Source: Pseudomonas sp. DNDY-54
GTDB lineage: Bacteria; Pseudomonadota; Gammaproteobacteria; Pseudomonadales; Pseudomonadaceae
NCBI RefSeq assembly: GCF_019880365.1
Contig: NZ_CP082271.1
Coordinates: 434,001 to 498,000, forward strand
DNA: 64,000 bases
Direction of reading: 5' to 3'
Numbering within the stretch: position 1 is the first letter of the stretch; each line of letters begins with the position of its first letter. The notes under the pieces are model-generated. The model did not search any database. It saw only the letters and a program-made list of their open reading frames with translations, and had not been told where the DNA came from. Both the position numbers and the translations under genes were made by a program. Below, one piece after another: positions 1 to 8,353 of this stretch.

Positions 1-1794
1 CGGCATTGGATAACCGCGTGGCCGAATCTGATAGATGAAGTCAGGTGCGCCCTCGTGCGTGATCTGCAGCCCGGTGCGGTTGTCCTCACCGCCCGTCAGT
101 TCGACGCCGTAACCCTGCTGCCGCAACTCGTCAGCTACAGCGGCACAGGCGGGGGCGGCGACTTCGCTGATGAAACGCTCTACATCGTGCTGGCGCGGAT
201 ACTTCGTCAAATTCTGCACCCGACGGCGCCAGCCGCCCTCGGATAGGGTCGCCGTCGGCGCGGTGCTGAGCGATTGATAGCGTAGCCCTTGCTTGGTGGC
301 ATCGACGCGTAATGCCTTGAGCAAACCCCACATGGCGCAGAGCAGCACGAGGGTGAACGGCAGGGCGCTCGCAATGGTCGCCGTCTGCAGGGCGGTCAGC
401 CCGTCGGCAAGCAGCAGCGCGATCGCCACAGCGCCCATGGAGCTCGCCCAGAACACACGCTGCCAGACGGGCGTTTGACCATGACCACCGGAGGCGAGCA
501 TATCCACGACCAGCGCCCCGGAGTCCGCCGAGGTCACGAAGAACACCACCACCATGATGATGGCGATCAGCGAGAGCAGTGAGGCAAAGGGGAAGTATTC
601 GAGAAAGGCGAACAGCGCCAGTGAGCTGTCGCGCTCGATGGCTTCGCCCAAGCTGGTGACGTGATCCCAGAGAATCATGTGAATGGCCGTGTCGCCGAAC
701 ACCGTCATCCACAGCAATGTGAAGGCCGTCGGGACCAGCAGCACGCCGGTGACGAACTCACGGATGGTGCGCCCGCGCGAAATGCGCGCGATGAACAGAC
801 CGACAAAGGGAGACCAGGCCAGCCACCATCCCCAGTAGAACAGCGTCCAGCCGCCGATCCAGTCGTTCGGCTCATACGCATAGAGGTTGAACGTCGCGGT
901 GACGATCTGCGAGAAGTAGTTACCGGTGTTCTGCACAAAGGTCTGCAGGATGAACACAGTAGGCCCGGCGACCAGCACGAACAGCAGCAGCAGGACGGCC
1001 AGTGTCAGGTTCAGCTCGGATAGGCGACGCACGCCCTTGTCGAGGCCGGTGATGACCGAAATGGTTGCCAGCACTGTGGTACCGGCGATCAAGGCGATCT
1101 GTACTGGCACCGATATCGGCAGCCCATACAGATGGTTCAAGCCGGTGTTGATCTGCGTAACGCCCAGTCCCAGTGAGGTCGCCACACCCAGCACGGTGCC
1201 GATGATGGCGAAGATATCCACCGCATGCCCGATCGGACCGTGGATGCGTTCACCGATCAGCGGGTACAGGGCCGAGCGCAACGTGAGTGGCAGGCCTTGG
1301 CGGAAACTGAAATACGCCAGGATCATCGCGACGATCGCGTAGATCGCCCAGGCATGCAGACCCCAGTGGAAGAAGGTGATCTTCATCGCTTCGCGCGCGG
1401 CTGCGACGGTGCCACCTTCGCCAACCGGTGGCGAAAGGAAATGCATCACCGGCTCGGCGACGCCGAAAAACATCAGGCCGATGCCCATGCCGGCCGAGAA
1501 CAGCATCGAAAACCAGGTCAGGTAGCTGTAGTCCGGCTCGCTGTGGTCCGGGCCCAGCTTGATCTCGCCGTAACGGCTCAGGGCCAGCAACACCACCATG
1601 AGCAGGATGATCGCAACGGCAAGAATGTAGAGCCAGCTGACGTTGGCGATGATCCAGGCCTGCACCTCGCTGAATACGCTTTGCGCGTGTTCGGGTGTGG
1701 CGACGCTGTAGATCACCAGCAACAGAATGGCAACGGCAGAGCCGTAGAAAACAGGGGGGTTGAAAGTGGGAGAGGAAGACTTGTTGGCCTCCAT
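1..1794 (-). CDS. betT: BCCT-family choline/betaine transporter, BetT-like (3' end outside window)
   Basis: Secondary transporter of the betaine-choline-carnitine family, expected to import choline or glycine betaine across the inner membrane for osmoprotection or catabolism. I translated the minus strand from the ATG at 1792-1794, which is preceded by a good AAAGGAG site; 598 codons lie in the window with no stop. About twelve hydrophobic segments are visible. Family motifs include FSAGMGIGLMFFGVAEP near residue 95 and the tryptophan-rich GWWLAWSPFVGLFIARISRG segment. The long hydrophilic C-terminus (about residue 510 onward, ending YQIRPRGYPMP at the edge) is typical of BetT proteins with an osmosensing tail. 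The exact substrate cannot be told from sequence. Confidence 0.9.
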   Translation of the reverse strand, partial: MEANKSSSPTFNPPVFYGSAVAILLLVIYSVATPEHAQSVFSEVQAWIIANVSWLYILAVAIILLMVVLLALSRYGEIKLGPDHSEPDYSYLTWFSMLFSAGMGIGLMFFGVAEPVMHFLSPPVGEGGTVAAAREAMKITFFHWGLHAWAIYAIVAMILAYFSFRQGLPLTLRSALYPLIGERIHGPIGHAVDIFAIIGTVLGVATSLGLGVTQINTGLNHLYGLPISVPVQIALIAGTTVLATISVITGLDKGVRRLSELNLTLAVLLLLFVLVAGPTVFILQTFVQNTGNYFSQIVTATFNLYAYEPNDWIGGWTLFYWGWWLAWSPFVGLFIARISRGRTIREFVTGVLLVPTAFTLLWMTVFGDTAIHMILWDHVTSLGEAIERDSSLALFAFLEYFPFASLLSLIAIIMVVVFFVTSADSGALVVDMLASGGHGQTPVWQRVFWASSMGAVAIALLLADGLTALQTATIASALPFTLVLLCAMWGLLKALRVDATKQGLRYQSLSTAPTATLSEGGWRRRVQNLTKYPRQHDVERFISEVAAPACAAVADELRQQGYGVELTGGEDNRTGLQITHEGAPDFIYQIRPRGYPMP

Positions 1795-2000
1795 GCTGCG
1801 CTCCTTTAGTTACCGATTAGGGAGTGGCCGCCTGTGGCGAAGAGGGCGCAATCTAACATAGTGGTCAGCTTCTGACCGGATGCGTTCCGCGGGTGAAGGG
1901 GCTGCCTACTCAAGGTAGACCACTGAAACCTGCAGGTTGCGGCATGGTTGCCCGATCATTGTTCAGCAGCCTGCTCGATGCGTTTTCGACCGAGCGCGGT

Positions 2001-3500
2001 TCAACCGGCCGGGTTGCTGGGGCGGTACTGCAGTGCCTCGGCGAGGTGCACGCGCTCGATGGAGTCGGCCCGCTGAAGATCCGCCAGTGTGCGCGCCACT
2101 TTGAGAATTCGGTGGGCGGCACGCAGCGAGAGCCCGAGCCGCTCGCAGGCGCGCTCCAGCCATTGCTGGTCCTCGGGTTGCAACTGGCAGTGGCTGCGCA
2201 GGCCGGTCAGGTCGAGAAAGGCATTGGCGCAGCCCTGGCGTCGCAACTGTATGCGTCGCGCCTCGGCCACCTGCTCGGCGACGAGACTCGTGGTTTCTTT
2301 ACTGGCCAGCGGAGCGTTCAGTGCTGTGGCTTCGCGCGCAACCGTTAGGTGCAGGTCTATCCGATCCAGCAACGGCCCGGAGAGCTTGCTGCGGTAGCGC
2401 TGAATTTGGTCCGGCGAACAGCGGCAGCGCCCGCTCGGGTCGCCCAGGTAGCCGCAGGGGCATGGATTCATCGCAGCGACCAATTGGAATCGTGCCGGGA
2501 AACGCACCTTGTCTCTTGCCCGTGCAATAACAATGCATCCCGATTCAAGCGGTTCGCGAAGCACCTCCAGCACCTTTCGATCGAACTCCGGTAGCTCATC
2601 GAGGAAGAGCACGCCCTGGTGCGCCAAGGTGATTTCGCCCGGCCTGGGTCGGCTTCCTCCGCCAACCAGCGCGGGCCCCGATGCACTGTGATGGGGCTGC
2701 CGGAACGGCCGTTGCGGCCAGTGCTCCAGCGGCGACTGGCTGGCGACCGACTGAATCGCGGCGACCTCCAGGGCCTCCTGCTCTTCCAGCGGCGGAAGCA
2801 ATCCTGGCAGGCGACTCGCCAATAGCGTCTTGCCCGTACCTGGAGGCCCTGAAAACAAAAGATTGTGTGCACCTGCTGCCGCCACCAGCAGCCCGCGCTT
2901 GGCGGCGGCCTGGCCCTGGACGTCAGCGAGGTCGGGGTAGGGCAACACCTGTCGCAACAGCCCCTTGGCTTGAAACGGCTCAATTGGGGTTACGCCATTG
3001 AAGTGCGCGGCCACCTCCAGCAAATGGTCGGCTGCGTAGACCACCAACCCTGATGCCAGGCTGGCCTCCTCGGCATTGGCAGTCGGCACCAGCAGTGCAC
3101 GTCCGGCCTGTCGTGCGGCGAGCGCCGCGGGTAAGACACCCTGAACGGGGCGTAGCGCACCGGAAAGCGCCAGCTCACCCAGGCATTCAAGCGTATCGAG
3201 GCGATCCGAAGGGATCTGCCCACTGGCCGCGAGAATGCCCAGGGCGATCGCTAAGTCGAACCGGCCGCCATCTTTGGGTAGATCAGCGGGGGCAAGGTTG
3301 AGCGTTATGCGACGGGCGGGGAAATCAAATTCGGAGGTCAGGATCGCGCTGCGCACGCGGTCTTTGCTCTCCTTGACCGCCGTTTCCGGCAGCCCGACCA
3401 GTGCCAGCGAAGGCAGGCCATTGGCGAGGTGCGCTTCTACCGTGACGGTAGGGGCTTCCACGCCCACCTGGGCACGGCTGTGGACGATTGCGAGGGACAT
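2001..3500 (-). CDS. comM: ComM/YifB family Mg-chelatase-like AAA+ ATPase
   Basis: 499 residues, the usual length for ComM/YifB. The N-terminal third is the Lon-protease-like ChlI domain; a Walker A motif GPPGTGKT lies at about 218-225, a Walker B (LFLDELPEF) about 75 residues later, and the Mg-chelatase C-terminal domain follows. In naturally transformable bacteria ComM is a hexameric helicase that drives branch migration during integration of incoming DNA; that role is known for the family, not shown here. Start ATG at 3498-3500. It ends about 200 bases before the transporter gene and follows ubiK on the same strand with a 32-base gap. The presence of pilM-Q at the other end of the window fits a transformable organism. 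Confidence 0.93.
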   Translation of the reverse strand: MSLAIVHSRAQVGVEAPTVTVEAHLANGLPSLALVGLPETAVKESKDRVRSAILTSEFDFPARRITLNLAPADLPKDGGRFDLAIALGILAASGQIPSDRLDTLECLGELALSGALRPVQGVLPAALAARQAGRALLVPTANAEEASLASGLVVYAADHLLEVAAHFNGVTPIEPFQAKGLLRQVLPYPDLADVQGQAAAKRGLLVAAAGAHNLLFSGPPGTGKTLLASRLPGLLPPLEEQEALEVAAIQSVASQSPLEHWPQRPFRQPHHSASGPALVGGGSRPRPGEITLAHQGVLFLDELPEFDRKVLEVLREPLESGCIVIARARDKVRFPARFQLVAAMNPCPCGYLGDPSGRCRCSPDQIQRYRSKLSGPLLDRIDLHLTVAREATALNAPLASKETTSLVAEQVAEARRIQLRRQGCANAFLDLTGLRSHCQLQPEDQQWLERACERLGLSLRAAHRILKVARTLADLQRADSIERVHLAEALQYRPSNPAG

Positions 3501-3532
3501 CCGATCACTCCTTGATCGTGCCGCCTCCCGGT

Positions 3533-3796
3533 CTATTCGGACGCGGGTGGCGCGAGTTTTTCTTCCAGTTCGGCGACCTTCGCCTCAAGTGCTTCGAGTC
3601 TCGCCCGGGTACGTGCGAGCACGACCATCTGGCTATCGAATTCGTCGCGGCTGACGACATCGAGCTTGCTCAGTGCGCCCTGCACGATTCCTTTGAGCTG
3701 GGCTTCGATTTCAGGACGGGGTAGCGGCGTTTCGCCACTGAACAGGCGCGAAGCCTGCGAGCCGATGGCGTCGAGAAAAGCTTTGGGTGGGAACAT
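3533..3796 (-). CDS. ubiK: Ubiquinone biosynthesis accessory factor UbiK (YqiC/BMFP family)
   Basis: 87 residues with a helical N-terminus (MFPPKAFLDAIGSQASRLF) and a C-terminal coiled coil rich in Leu, Glu and Ala (about residues 55-82). This is the BMFP/YqiC family; in E. coli the protein binds UbiJ and supports aerobic ubiquinone synthesis. I chose the second of two in-frame ATGs (3794-3796) because the AGGTG ribosome site is about eight bases from it and almost abuts the first (3800-3802). It stands next to comM and is divergent from glnK, the same arrangement as in P. aeruginosa. Confidence 0.85.
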   Translation of the reverse strand: MFPPKAFLDAIGSQASRLFSGETPLPRPEIEAQLKGIVQGALSKLDVVSRDEFDSQMVVLARTRARLEALEAKVAELEEKLAPPASE

Positions 3797-4189
3797 GAGC
3801 ATCACCTGTTTCTGTGCGGCCGGCAGTGTAGCACGGCGCGTTTGGGGCGATTTCTTGCGGTCATGCACGGTTATGGACGGGCGGCCCTGTTGCTGCGCCC
3901 TGTATTGGTGCGCGGTTGCGCTGAATCGCCTATAGCGCGGCCGCACGGCGCCGCACGCACCGCACTACGCCGCACTTTGATGAACCTGGCACCGATTCTG
4001 CTTGGCTGCCCATGGCGATGCACCAGAGCGTTGCGGTGCCAAGGAGATTCGGGACGTTTCGCCGAACTGGTTGAGGGTGTCCGGAGTCGCCCGGCCATGC
4101 CGGCGCGTTACAAGAGCCAGACACTGCGCTTAGACTTGAGCCGGGTTCGTACTTCTGGGGCAAGTCCACCTAAACGGGAGAAGTTTTTC
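3797..4189. other. Divergent ubiK/glnK intergenic region
   Basis: About 390 bases without a credible gene; open frames here have no ribosome site and no recognisable product. It holds the probable sigma-54 promoter of glnK listed separately. A GC-rich stretch with repeated GCAC/GTGC half-sites (for example GGTGCGC near 3907 and GCACC near 4019) could hold NtrC-type binding sites, but no copy has the standard 17-base spacing. Confidence 0.5.
3987..4002 (+). promoter_or_regulatory. Putative sigma-54 promoter of glnK-amtB
   Basis: TGGCAC, five bases, then CTGCT matches the -24/-12 consensus TGGCAC-N5-TTGCW except for one base, with correct GG-to-GC spacing. It lies about 190 bases upstream of glnK on the coding strand. 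glnK-amtB operons in proteobacteria are usually driven by NtrC and sigma-54, so the site fits the expected nitrogen control. Confidence 0.55.
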
Positions 4190-4528
4190 ATGAAACTAGT
4201 CACTGCCATTATCAAGCCGTTCAAGCTGGACGACGTACGCGAGTCGCTGTCCGAGATCGGCGTTCAGGGCATCACGGTTACCGAGGTCAAAGGCTTTGGT
4301 CGTCAGAAAGGGCACACCGAGTTATATCGCGGTGCTGAATACGTGGTCGATTTTCTGCCGAAGGTGAAGATCGATGTGGCCATCGCCGACGATCAGCTGG
4401 ATCGCGTCATCGAGGCCATCACCAAGGCGGCCAACACGGGCAAGATCGGCGACGGCAAGATCTTCGTCGTGAATCTGGAACAGGCTATCCGTATCCGCAC
4501 AGGCGAAACCGATACCGACGCAATCTGA
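4190..4528 (+). CDS. glnK: Nitrogen regulatory PII protein GlnK
   Basis: 112 residues, full length for PII. The T-loop carries Tyr51, the site uridylylated by GlnD, in GRQKGHTELYRGAEY, and the C-terminal PII signature TGKIGDGKIFV is present. GlnK senses 2-oxoglutarate and ATP/ADP and binds AmtB to close the ammonium channel when nitrogen is plentiful. ATG at 4190 is preceded by GGGAG. Two amtB genes follow on the same strand (124-base and 80-base spacers). GlnB is equally similar in sequence; linkage to amtB decides for GlnK. Confidence 0.95.
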   Translation: MKLVTAIIKPFKLDDVRESLSEIGVQGITVTEVKGFGRQKGHTELYRGAEYVVDFLPKVKIDVAIADDQLDRVIEAITKAANTGKIGDGKIFVVNLEQAIRIRTGETDTDAI

Positions 4529-4555
4529 CGGCCCGACGCGTAGCGCGCGTTTGAG

Positions 4556-4571
4556 CGGGCGGCAACGCCCG
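4556..4571 (+). repeat. Small hairpin in the glnK-amtB1 spacer
   Basis: Perfect inverted repeat CGGGCG-GCAA-CGCCCG (six-base stem, GNRA tetraloop). No T-tract follows, so it is not a plain terminator; it may stabilise or process the transcript between glnK and amtB1. Confidence 0.4.
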
Positions 4572-4652
4572 ACACGTCGCCACGCACCGTCCGAGCATTT
4601 GCGATTGCCTGCCTAGCAGGCCTACGAACCCCCACGCCCCAGGAGTAAAACC

Positions 4653-5969
4653 ATGACTCTGCGAACATTCGCAGGGCTAGGAGCCCTTTTGTCTCTGATA
4701 AGCCCCGGCATTGCCATGGCGCAGGAGGCAACGCTGGATTCAGGCGATACGGCCTGGATGCTTACAGCCACCGCGCTGGTGCTGTTCATGACGATTCCGG
4801 GCCTGGCGTTGTTCTACGCCGGCATGGTCCGTTCCAAGAACATTCTTTCGGTCATGATGCAGTGCTTCGCCATTACCGGCCTGATGAGCATCCTCTGGAT
4901 GGCCTACGGCTACAGCCTGGCCTTCGATACGACCGGTATGGAAGCGGGCGTCACCAATCTCAACTCGTTCGTCGGCGGTCTGGGGCGCGTGTTCCTCAGT
5001 GGTCTGACGCCTGACAGCCTTACCGGGACGGTCCCGGAAGCAGTCTTCATCACCTTCCAGATGACCTTCGCCATCATCACTCCGGCGCTGATCGTCGGTG
5101 CCTTCGCCGAGCGCATGAAGTTCTCCGCGATGCTGGTGTTCATGGGTGTCTGGTTCACCCTCGTGTACGCGCCGATTGCTCATATGGTCTGGGGCGGCGA
5201 CGGCGGCTTGATGTGGGACTGGGGCGTGCTTGATTTTGCGGGCGGCACCGTGGTGCACATCAATGCCGGTATCGCTGGCCTCGTGGCGTGCATCGTGCTG
5301 GGTAAGCGCAAAGGCTTCCCGACCACGCCAATGGCTCCGCACAACCTCGGCCTTACCCTGGTCGGCGCCGCGATGCTCTGGATCGGCTGGTTCGGTTTCA
5401 ACGCCGGCTCCTCGCTGGCTGCCAACGGCACAGCCGGTATGGCGATGTTAGTGACCCAGATTGCAACCGCTGCGGCTGCGCTGAGCTGGATGTTCGCTGA
5501 GTGGTTCACGCACGGCAAACCCAGCGCTCTTGGCATCGCTTCGGGTGTCGTGGCCGGTCTGGTCGCCATCACACCAGCCGCCGGTACGGTCGGCCCGATG
5601 GGCGCGCTGATCATCGGTCTGGCCTCCGGCGTCATCTGCTTCTTCTGTGCAACCAGCCTGAAACGCAAGCTCGGTTACGACGACTCGCTGGACGCTTTTG
5701 GCGTGCACGGCGTCGGCGGCATCGTGGGTGCGTTGCTGACTGGCGTGTTCGCTGCCCCGGCACTGGGCGGCTTTGGTGAGGTGGAAAACATCGCACTGCA
5801 GCTGTGGATCCAGTTCAAGGGCGTGCTCTTCACCGTCGTCTACACCGCCATCGTCACCTTCGTGATCCTCAAGGTGATCGATGTGGTGATGGGGCTGCGG
5901 GTCACCGAAGAAGAAGAAACCATAGGCCTGGATCTCAGCCTGCACAACGAGCGCGGCTACAACCTGTAA
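4653..5969 (+). CDS. amtB1: Ammonium transporter AmtB (first copy)
   Basis: 438-residue inner-membrane ammonium channel with a cleavable signal peptide (MTLRTFAGLGALLSLISPGIAMAQ, cleavage after AMA) and eleven predicted membrane helices after processing. The twin pore histidines are visible in GTVVHINAGIAG and FGVHGVGGIVGA. The AFAERMKF and GWFGFNAGSS segments are family hallmarks. The C-terminal tail VTEEEETIGLDLSLHNERGYNL is the cytoplasmic element that couples to GlnK. SD sequence CAGGAG precedes the ATG. It lies second in the glnK-amtB1-amtB2 cluster. Confidence 0.95.
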   Translation: MTLRTFAGLGALLSLISPGIAMAQEATLDSGDTAWMLTATALVLFMTIPGLALFYAGMVRSKNILSVMMQCFAITGLMSILWMAYGYSLAFDTTGMEAGVTNLNSFVGGLGRVFLSGLTPDSLTGTVPEAVFITFQMTFAIITPALIVGAFAERMKFSAMLVFMGVWFTLVYAPIAHMVWGGDGGLMWDWGVLDFAGGTVVHINAGIAGLVACIVLGKRKGFPTTPMAPHNLGLTLVGAAMLWIGWFGFNAGSSLAANGTAGMAMLVTQIATAAAALSWMFAEWFTHGKPSALGIASGVVAGLVAITPAAGTVGPMGALIIGLASGVICFFCATSLKRKLGYDDSLDAFGVHGVGGIVGALLTGVFAAPALGGFGEVENIALQLWIQFKGVLFTVVYTAIVTFVILKVIDVVMGLRVTEEEETIGLDLSLHNERGYNL

Positions 5970-5980
5970 GCACACGGAGT

Positions 5981-6003
5981 GCGTCCGGAGCCAACCCGGA
6001 CGC
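5981..6003 (+). repeat. Hairpin in the amtB1-amtB2 spacer
   Basis: Perfect eight-base stem GCGTCCGG / CCGGACGC around a seven-base loop, eleven bases past the amtB1 stop. There is no T-run, so a classical intrinsic terminator is unlikely; it could lower readthrough or protect the upstream mRNA end. Confidence 0.45.
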
Positions 6004-6049
6004 CTTACCCGAACAGCGCTGCGAGGCGCTCGGCAAAAGGTGATAAAAA

Positions 6050-7303
6050 ATGGATAGCACTGCACTGATACCCGTCCAGTACGGACTCGACACCTTCTAC
6101 TTCCTCATCTGCGGCGCGCTGGTGATGTGGATGGCGGCCGGTTTCTCCATGCTCGAAGCCGGCCTGGTTCGAGCCAAGAACACAGCCGAGATCCTGACCA
6201 AGAACATCGTGCTCTACGCCGTTGCGTCGATCATGTATCTGCTGATCGGTTACTACATCATGTATTCCAGCCCGGACGGCGGCATCCTGCCCAGTCTGGG
6301 CTTCCTGATCGGTGACGAGAACGCCGTGGACGTGGTCGCCGCTGGTGGCGAAGACGCGCCGTACTACTCGACCCGTGCCGACTTCTTCTTCCAGGTCGTG
6401 TTCGCCGCGACCTGCATGTCGGTGGTCTCCGGCGCGGTGGCCGAGCGGATGAAGCTCTGGGCCTTCATCGCCTTCGCGGTAGTGATGACGGGCGTCATCT
6501 ACCCGGTACAGGGTTTCTGGAAATGGGGCGGCGGCTTCCTTGACGCCGCTGGCTTCCTCGACTTTGCAGGTTCTGGCCTGGTGCACATGGCCGGCGCTTC
6601 GGCGGCTTTGGCGGGTGTCATCCTGCTGGGTCCGCGTAAGGGCAAGTACGGCCCGAACGGCCAGATCAACGCCATCCCCGGCGCCAACCTTCCATTGGCC
6701 ACCCTGGGTGCGTTCATCCTGTGGATGGGCTGGTTCGGCTTCAACGGCGGTTCGCAGCTGAAGATGAGCACCATTGAAGACGCCAACGCGGTCGCTCAGG
6801 TGTTCACCAATACCAACATGGCGGCCGCTGGTGGTCTGGTCGCGGCATTGATCACCGCCCGTCTGCTGTTCGGCAAGTCGGACCTGACCATGGTCCTCAA
6901 CGGCGCGCTGGCGGGTCTGGTTGCGATCACGGCAGAACCGCTGACACCGAGTGCACTGCAGGCGGTGCTGATCGGTGGCGTGGGTGGTGTGCTGGTGGTG
7001 TTCAGCATCCTCGGGCTGGACAAACTCAAGCTCGATGACCCGGTCGGTGCCATCTCGGTGCATGGTGTGGTCGGTATGTGGGGCCTGTTGGCCGTGCCGT
7101 TGACCAATGCGGATGCGTCCTTCGGTGCGCAGTTGCTGGGCCTGGTGTCGATCTTCGCCTGGGTGTTCATCGCCAGCCTGATTGTCTGGGGCATCATCAA
7201 GGCGGTGATGGGGTTGCGCGTCAGCGAAGAAGAGGAGTACGAGGGCGTCGACGTGACCGAGTGCGGTCTGGAGGCCTATCCGGAGTTCACCAGCAAACGT
7301 TGA
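6050..7303 (+). CDS. amtB2: Ammonium transporter AmtB (second, divergent copy)
   Basis: 417-residue Amt-family channel. Unlike the upstream copy it has no signal peptide: it begins MDSTALIPVQYGLDTFYFLI and runs straight into a membrane helix. It carries an extra loop near residues 75-105 (about SSPDGGILPSLGFLIGDENA and the following VVAAGGEDAPYY). The pore histidines sit in SGLVHMAGASAAL and ISVHGVVGMWGLL, and the C-terminal tail keeps the GlnK-coupling EEEEYEGVD. Ammonium uptake is expected. An intrinsic terminator follows at 7321. The two copies share domain layout but differ enough to suggest old paralogy rather than recent duplication. Confidence 0.93.
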   Translation: MDSTALIPVQYGLDTFYFLICGALVMWMAAGFSMLEAGLVRAKNTAEILTKNIVLYAVASIMYLLIGYYIMYSSPDGGILPSLGFLIGDENAVDVVAAGGEDAPYYSTRADFFFQVVFAATCMSVVSGAVAERMKLWAFIAFAVVMTGVIYPVQGFWKWGGGFLDAAGFLDFAGSGLVHMAGASAALAGVILLGPRKGKYGPNGQINAIPGANLPLATLGAFILWMGWFGFNGGSQLKMSTIEDANAVAQVFTNTNMAAAGGLVAALITARLLFGKSDLTMVLNGALAGLVAITAEPLTPSALQAVLIGGVGGVLVVFSILGLDKLKLDDPVGAISVHGVVGMWGLLAVPLTNADASFGAQLLGLVSIFAWVFIASLIVWGIIKAVMGLRVSEEEEYEGVDVTECGLEAYPEFTSKR

Positions 7304-7320
7304 TTTTCAACGCAATGACG

Positions 7321-7349
7321 AGGGCGCCCGCGGGCGCCCTTTGTTTTTT
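7321..7349 (+). terminator. Intrinsic terminator after amtB2
   Basis: Perfect 20-base palindrome AGGGCGCCCGCGGGCGCCCT followed by TTGTTTTTT, 17 bases past the amtB2 stop. Confidence 0.9.
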
Positions 7350-7400
7350 CTGGCGCCGCGCTAGAATGCGCCCGGTCAGACGTCGAGGGGGCTACCGAGC

Positions 7401-7826
7401 ATGTGGCAACAGACTATGATCACGCTGCGACCGAGGCCTAGAGGTTTCCATCTGATAACCGATGAGCTGCTCGCACAACTGCCGGAACTGCATGAATGTC
7501 CGGTCGGTCTGTTACACCTGTGGCTACGTCATACATCGGCTTCGCTGACTGTTAATGAAAACGCCGACGGTGCGGTGCGCCGCGATTTTGAGCGGTTTTT
7601 CAACCGCCTGGTGCCGCAGGGACAGGGTGGTTACGAGCACGATTATGAAGGGCCTGACGATCTGCCAGCGCACTTCAAGGCAAGCCTGCTCGGGTGCCAG
7701 GTGAGTGTGCCAGTCAGCGAGGGGCGATTGGCATTGGGTACTTGGCAAGGCATTTATCTGGGCGAACACCGAGACCAGGGTGGCGCTAGGCAGATCCTTG
7801 CAACGCTGCATGGAATGGCAAGTTGA
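7401..7826 (+). CDS. yjbQ: YjbQ family protein (UPF0047)
   Basis: 141 residues matching the UPF0047/YjbQ fold: the LWLRHTSASLTVNENAD motif near residues 40-57, HDYEGPDDLPAHFKASLLG and the C-terminal GTWQGIYLGEHRD. Members of this family have weak thiamine-phosphate synthase activity in vitro, but the physiological role is unsettled. The conserved His, Asn and Asp residues form a likely metal site. Start ATG 7401 is about ten bases from GAGGGGG; a second in-frame ATG at 7416 has no ribosome site. Single gene between the amtB2 terminator and sutA. Confidence 0.88.
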   Translation: MWQQTMITLRPRPRGFHLITDELLAQLPELHECPVGLLHLWLRHTSASLTVNENADGAVRRDFERFFNRLVPQGQGGYEHDYEGPDDLPAHFKASLLGCQVSVPVSEGRLALGTWQGIYLGEHRDQGGARQILATLHGMAS

Positions 7827-7900
7827 ATTTTTTTTGGCGGTGGCGAACAAAGCACATCGCTGGGCTATAACTTCCGCTTTGGCAAGGTATGAGGTTGAAC

Positions 7901-8236
7901 ATGAGTGACGAAGAATTAGAACAAGACGATCTGGACGTTAACGACGAGGAGGACGGCGAGGAGCTGGCCGCTGCGGACGATAGTGAGGTTGACGATAGCG
8001 CTGAAGACGGCACCGACAGCGAGCGTGTGGCCCCCACCAGCAAGAAGGCGAAAGCCAAAGCGGTCGTCGTTGAAGAACTGCCGAGCCTGGAAGCCAAACA
8101 GCGTGAGCGAGACGAGCTGGCGCGCGCGATGGAAGAGTTTTTGGCACGCGGAGGGCGCGTGCAGGAAGTCGAGCCCAACGTCGTCGCTGACCCGCCGAAA
8201 AAGCCGGACAGTAAATACGGCAGTCGACCTATCTGA
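7901..8236 (+). CDS. sutA: RNA polymerase-associated transcriptional regulator SutA
   Basis: 111 residues with a very acidic N-terminal tail (about residues 1-45, mostly Asp, Glu and Ala), a predicted central helix (EAKQRERDELARAMEEFLARGG) and a conserved flexible C-terminus ending DPPKKPDSKYGSRPI. This layout and C-terminus are those of SutA, described in P. aeruginosa as an RNA polymerase-binding protein that raises expression of ribosomal and maintenance genes during slow growth. I take the ATG at 7901 (GAGG six bases upstream) rather than one at 7889 in the same frame. It lies near glnK/ubiK as in P. aeruginosa. A hairpin terminator follows. Confidence 0.88.
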   Translation: MSDEELEQDDLDVNDEEDGEELAAADDSEVDDSAEDGTDSERVAPTSKKAKAKAVVVEELPSLEAKQRERDELARAMEEFLARGGRVQEVEPNVVADPPKKPDSKYGSRPI

Positions 8237-8299
8237 GTCGACGGCGTCGTAACAATCGGGTCGTAGCCGGCAGGCATTGTCTCAATGCGTAGCCGCGGA

Positions 8300-8327
8300 A
8301 AAGCCCAACACCGTCGTGTTGGGCTTT
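8300..8327. terminator. Bidirectional hairpin between sutA and yigB
   Basis: Twelve-base perfect stem AAAGCCCAACAC / GTGTTGGGCTTT with a four-base CGTC loop, placed between two convergent genes. The A and T runs at the stem ends are short, so efficiency is uncertain. Confidence 0.7.
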
Positions 8328-8353
8328 GTCGTCTCTGCAGAGCGGTTAGTTGA

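Noticed and set aside
3895..4045. Candidate NtrC sites around the glnK promoter
   Set aside because: GGTGC/GCACC half-sites exist but their spacing (19 or more bases) does not match the 17-base NtrC palindrome.
6005..7063. 352-codon open frame opposite amtB2
   Set aside because: Shadow of a membrane protein gene; the composition (His, Gln, Asp, Arg) is the usual antisense pattern of hydrophobic codons.
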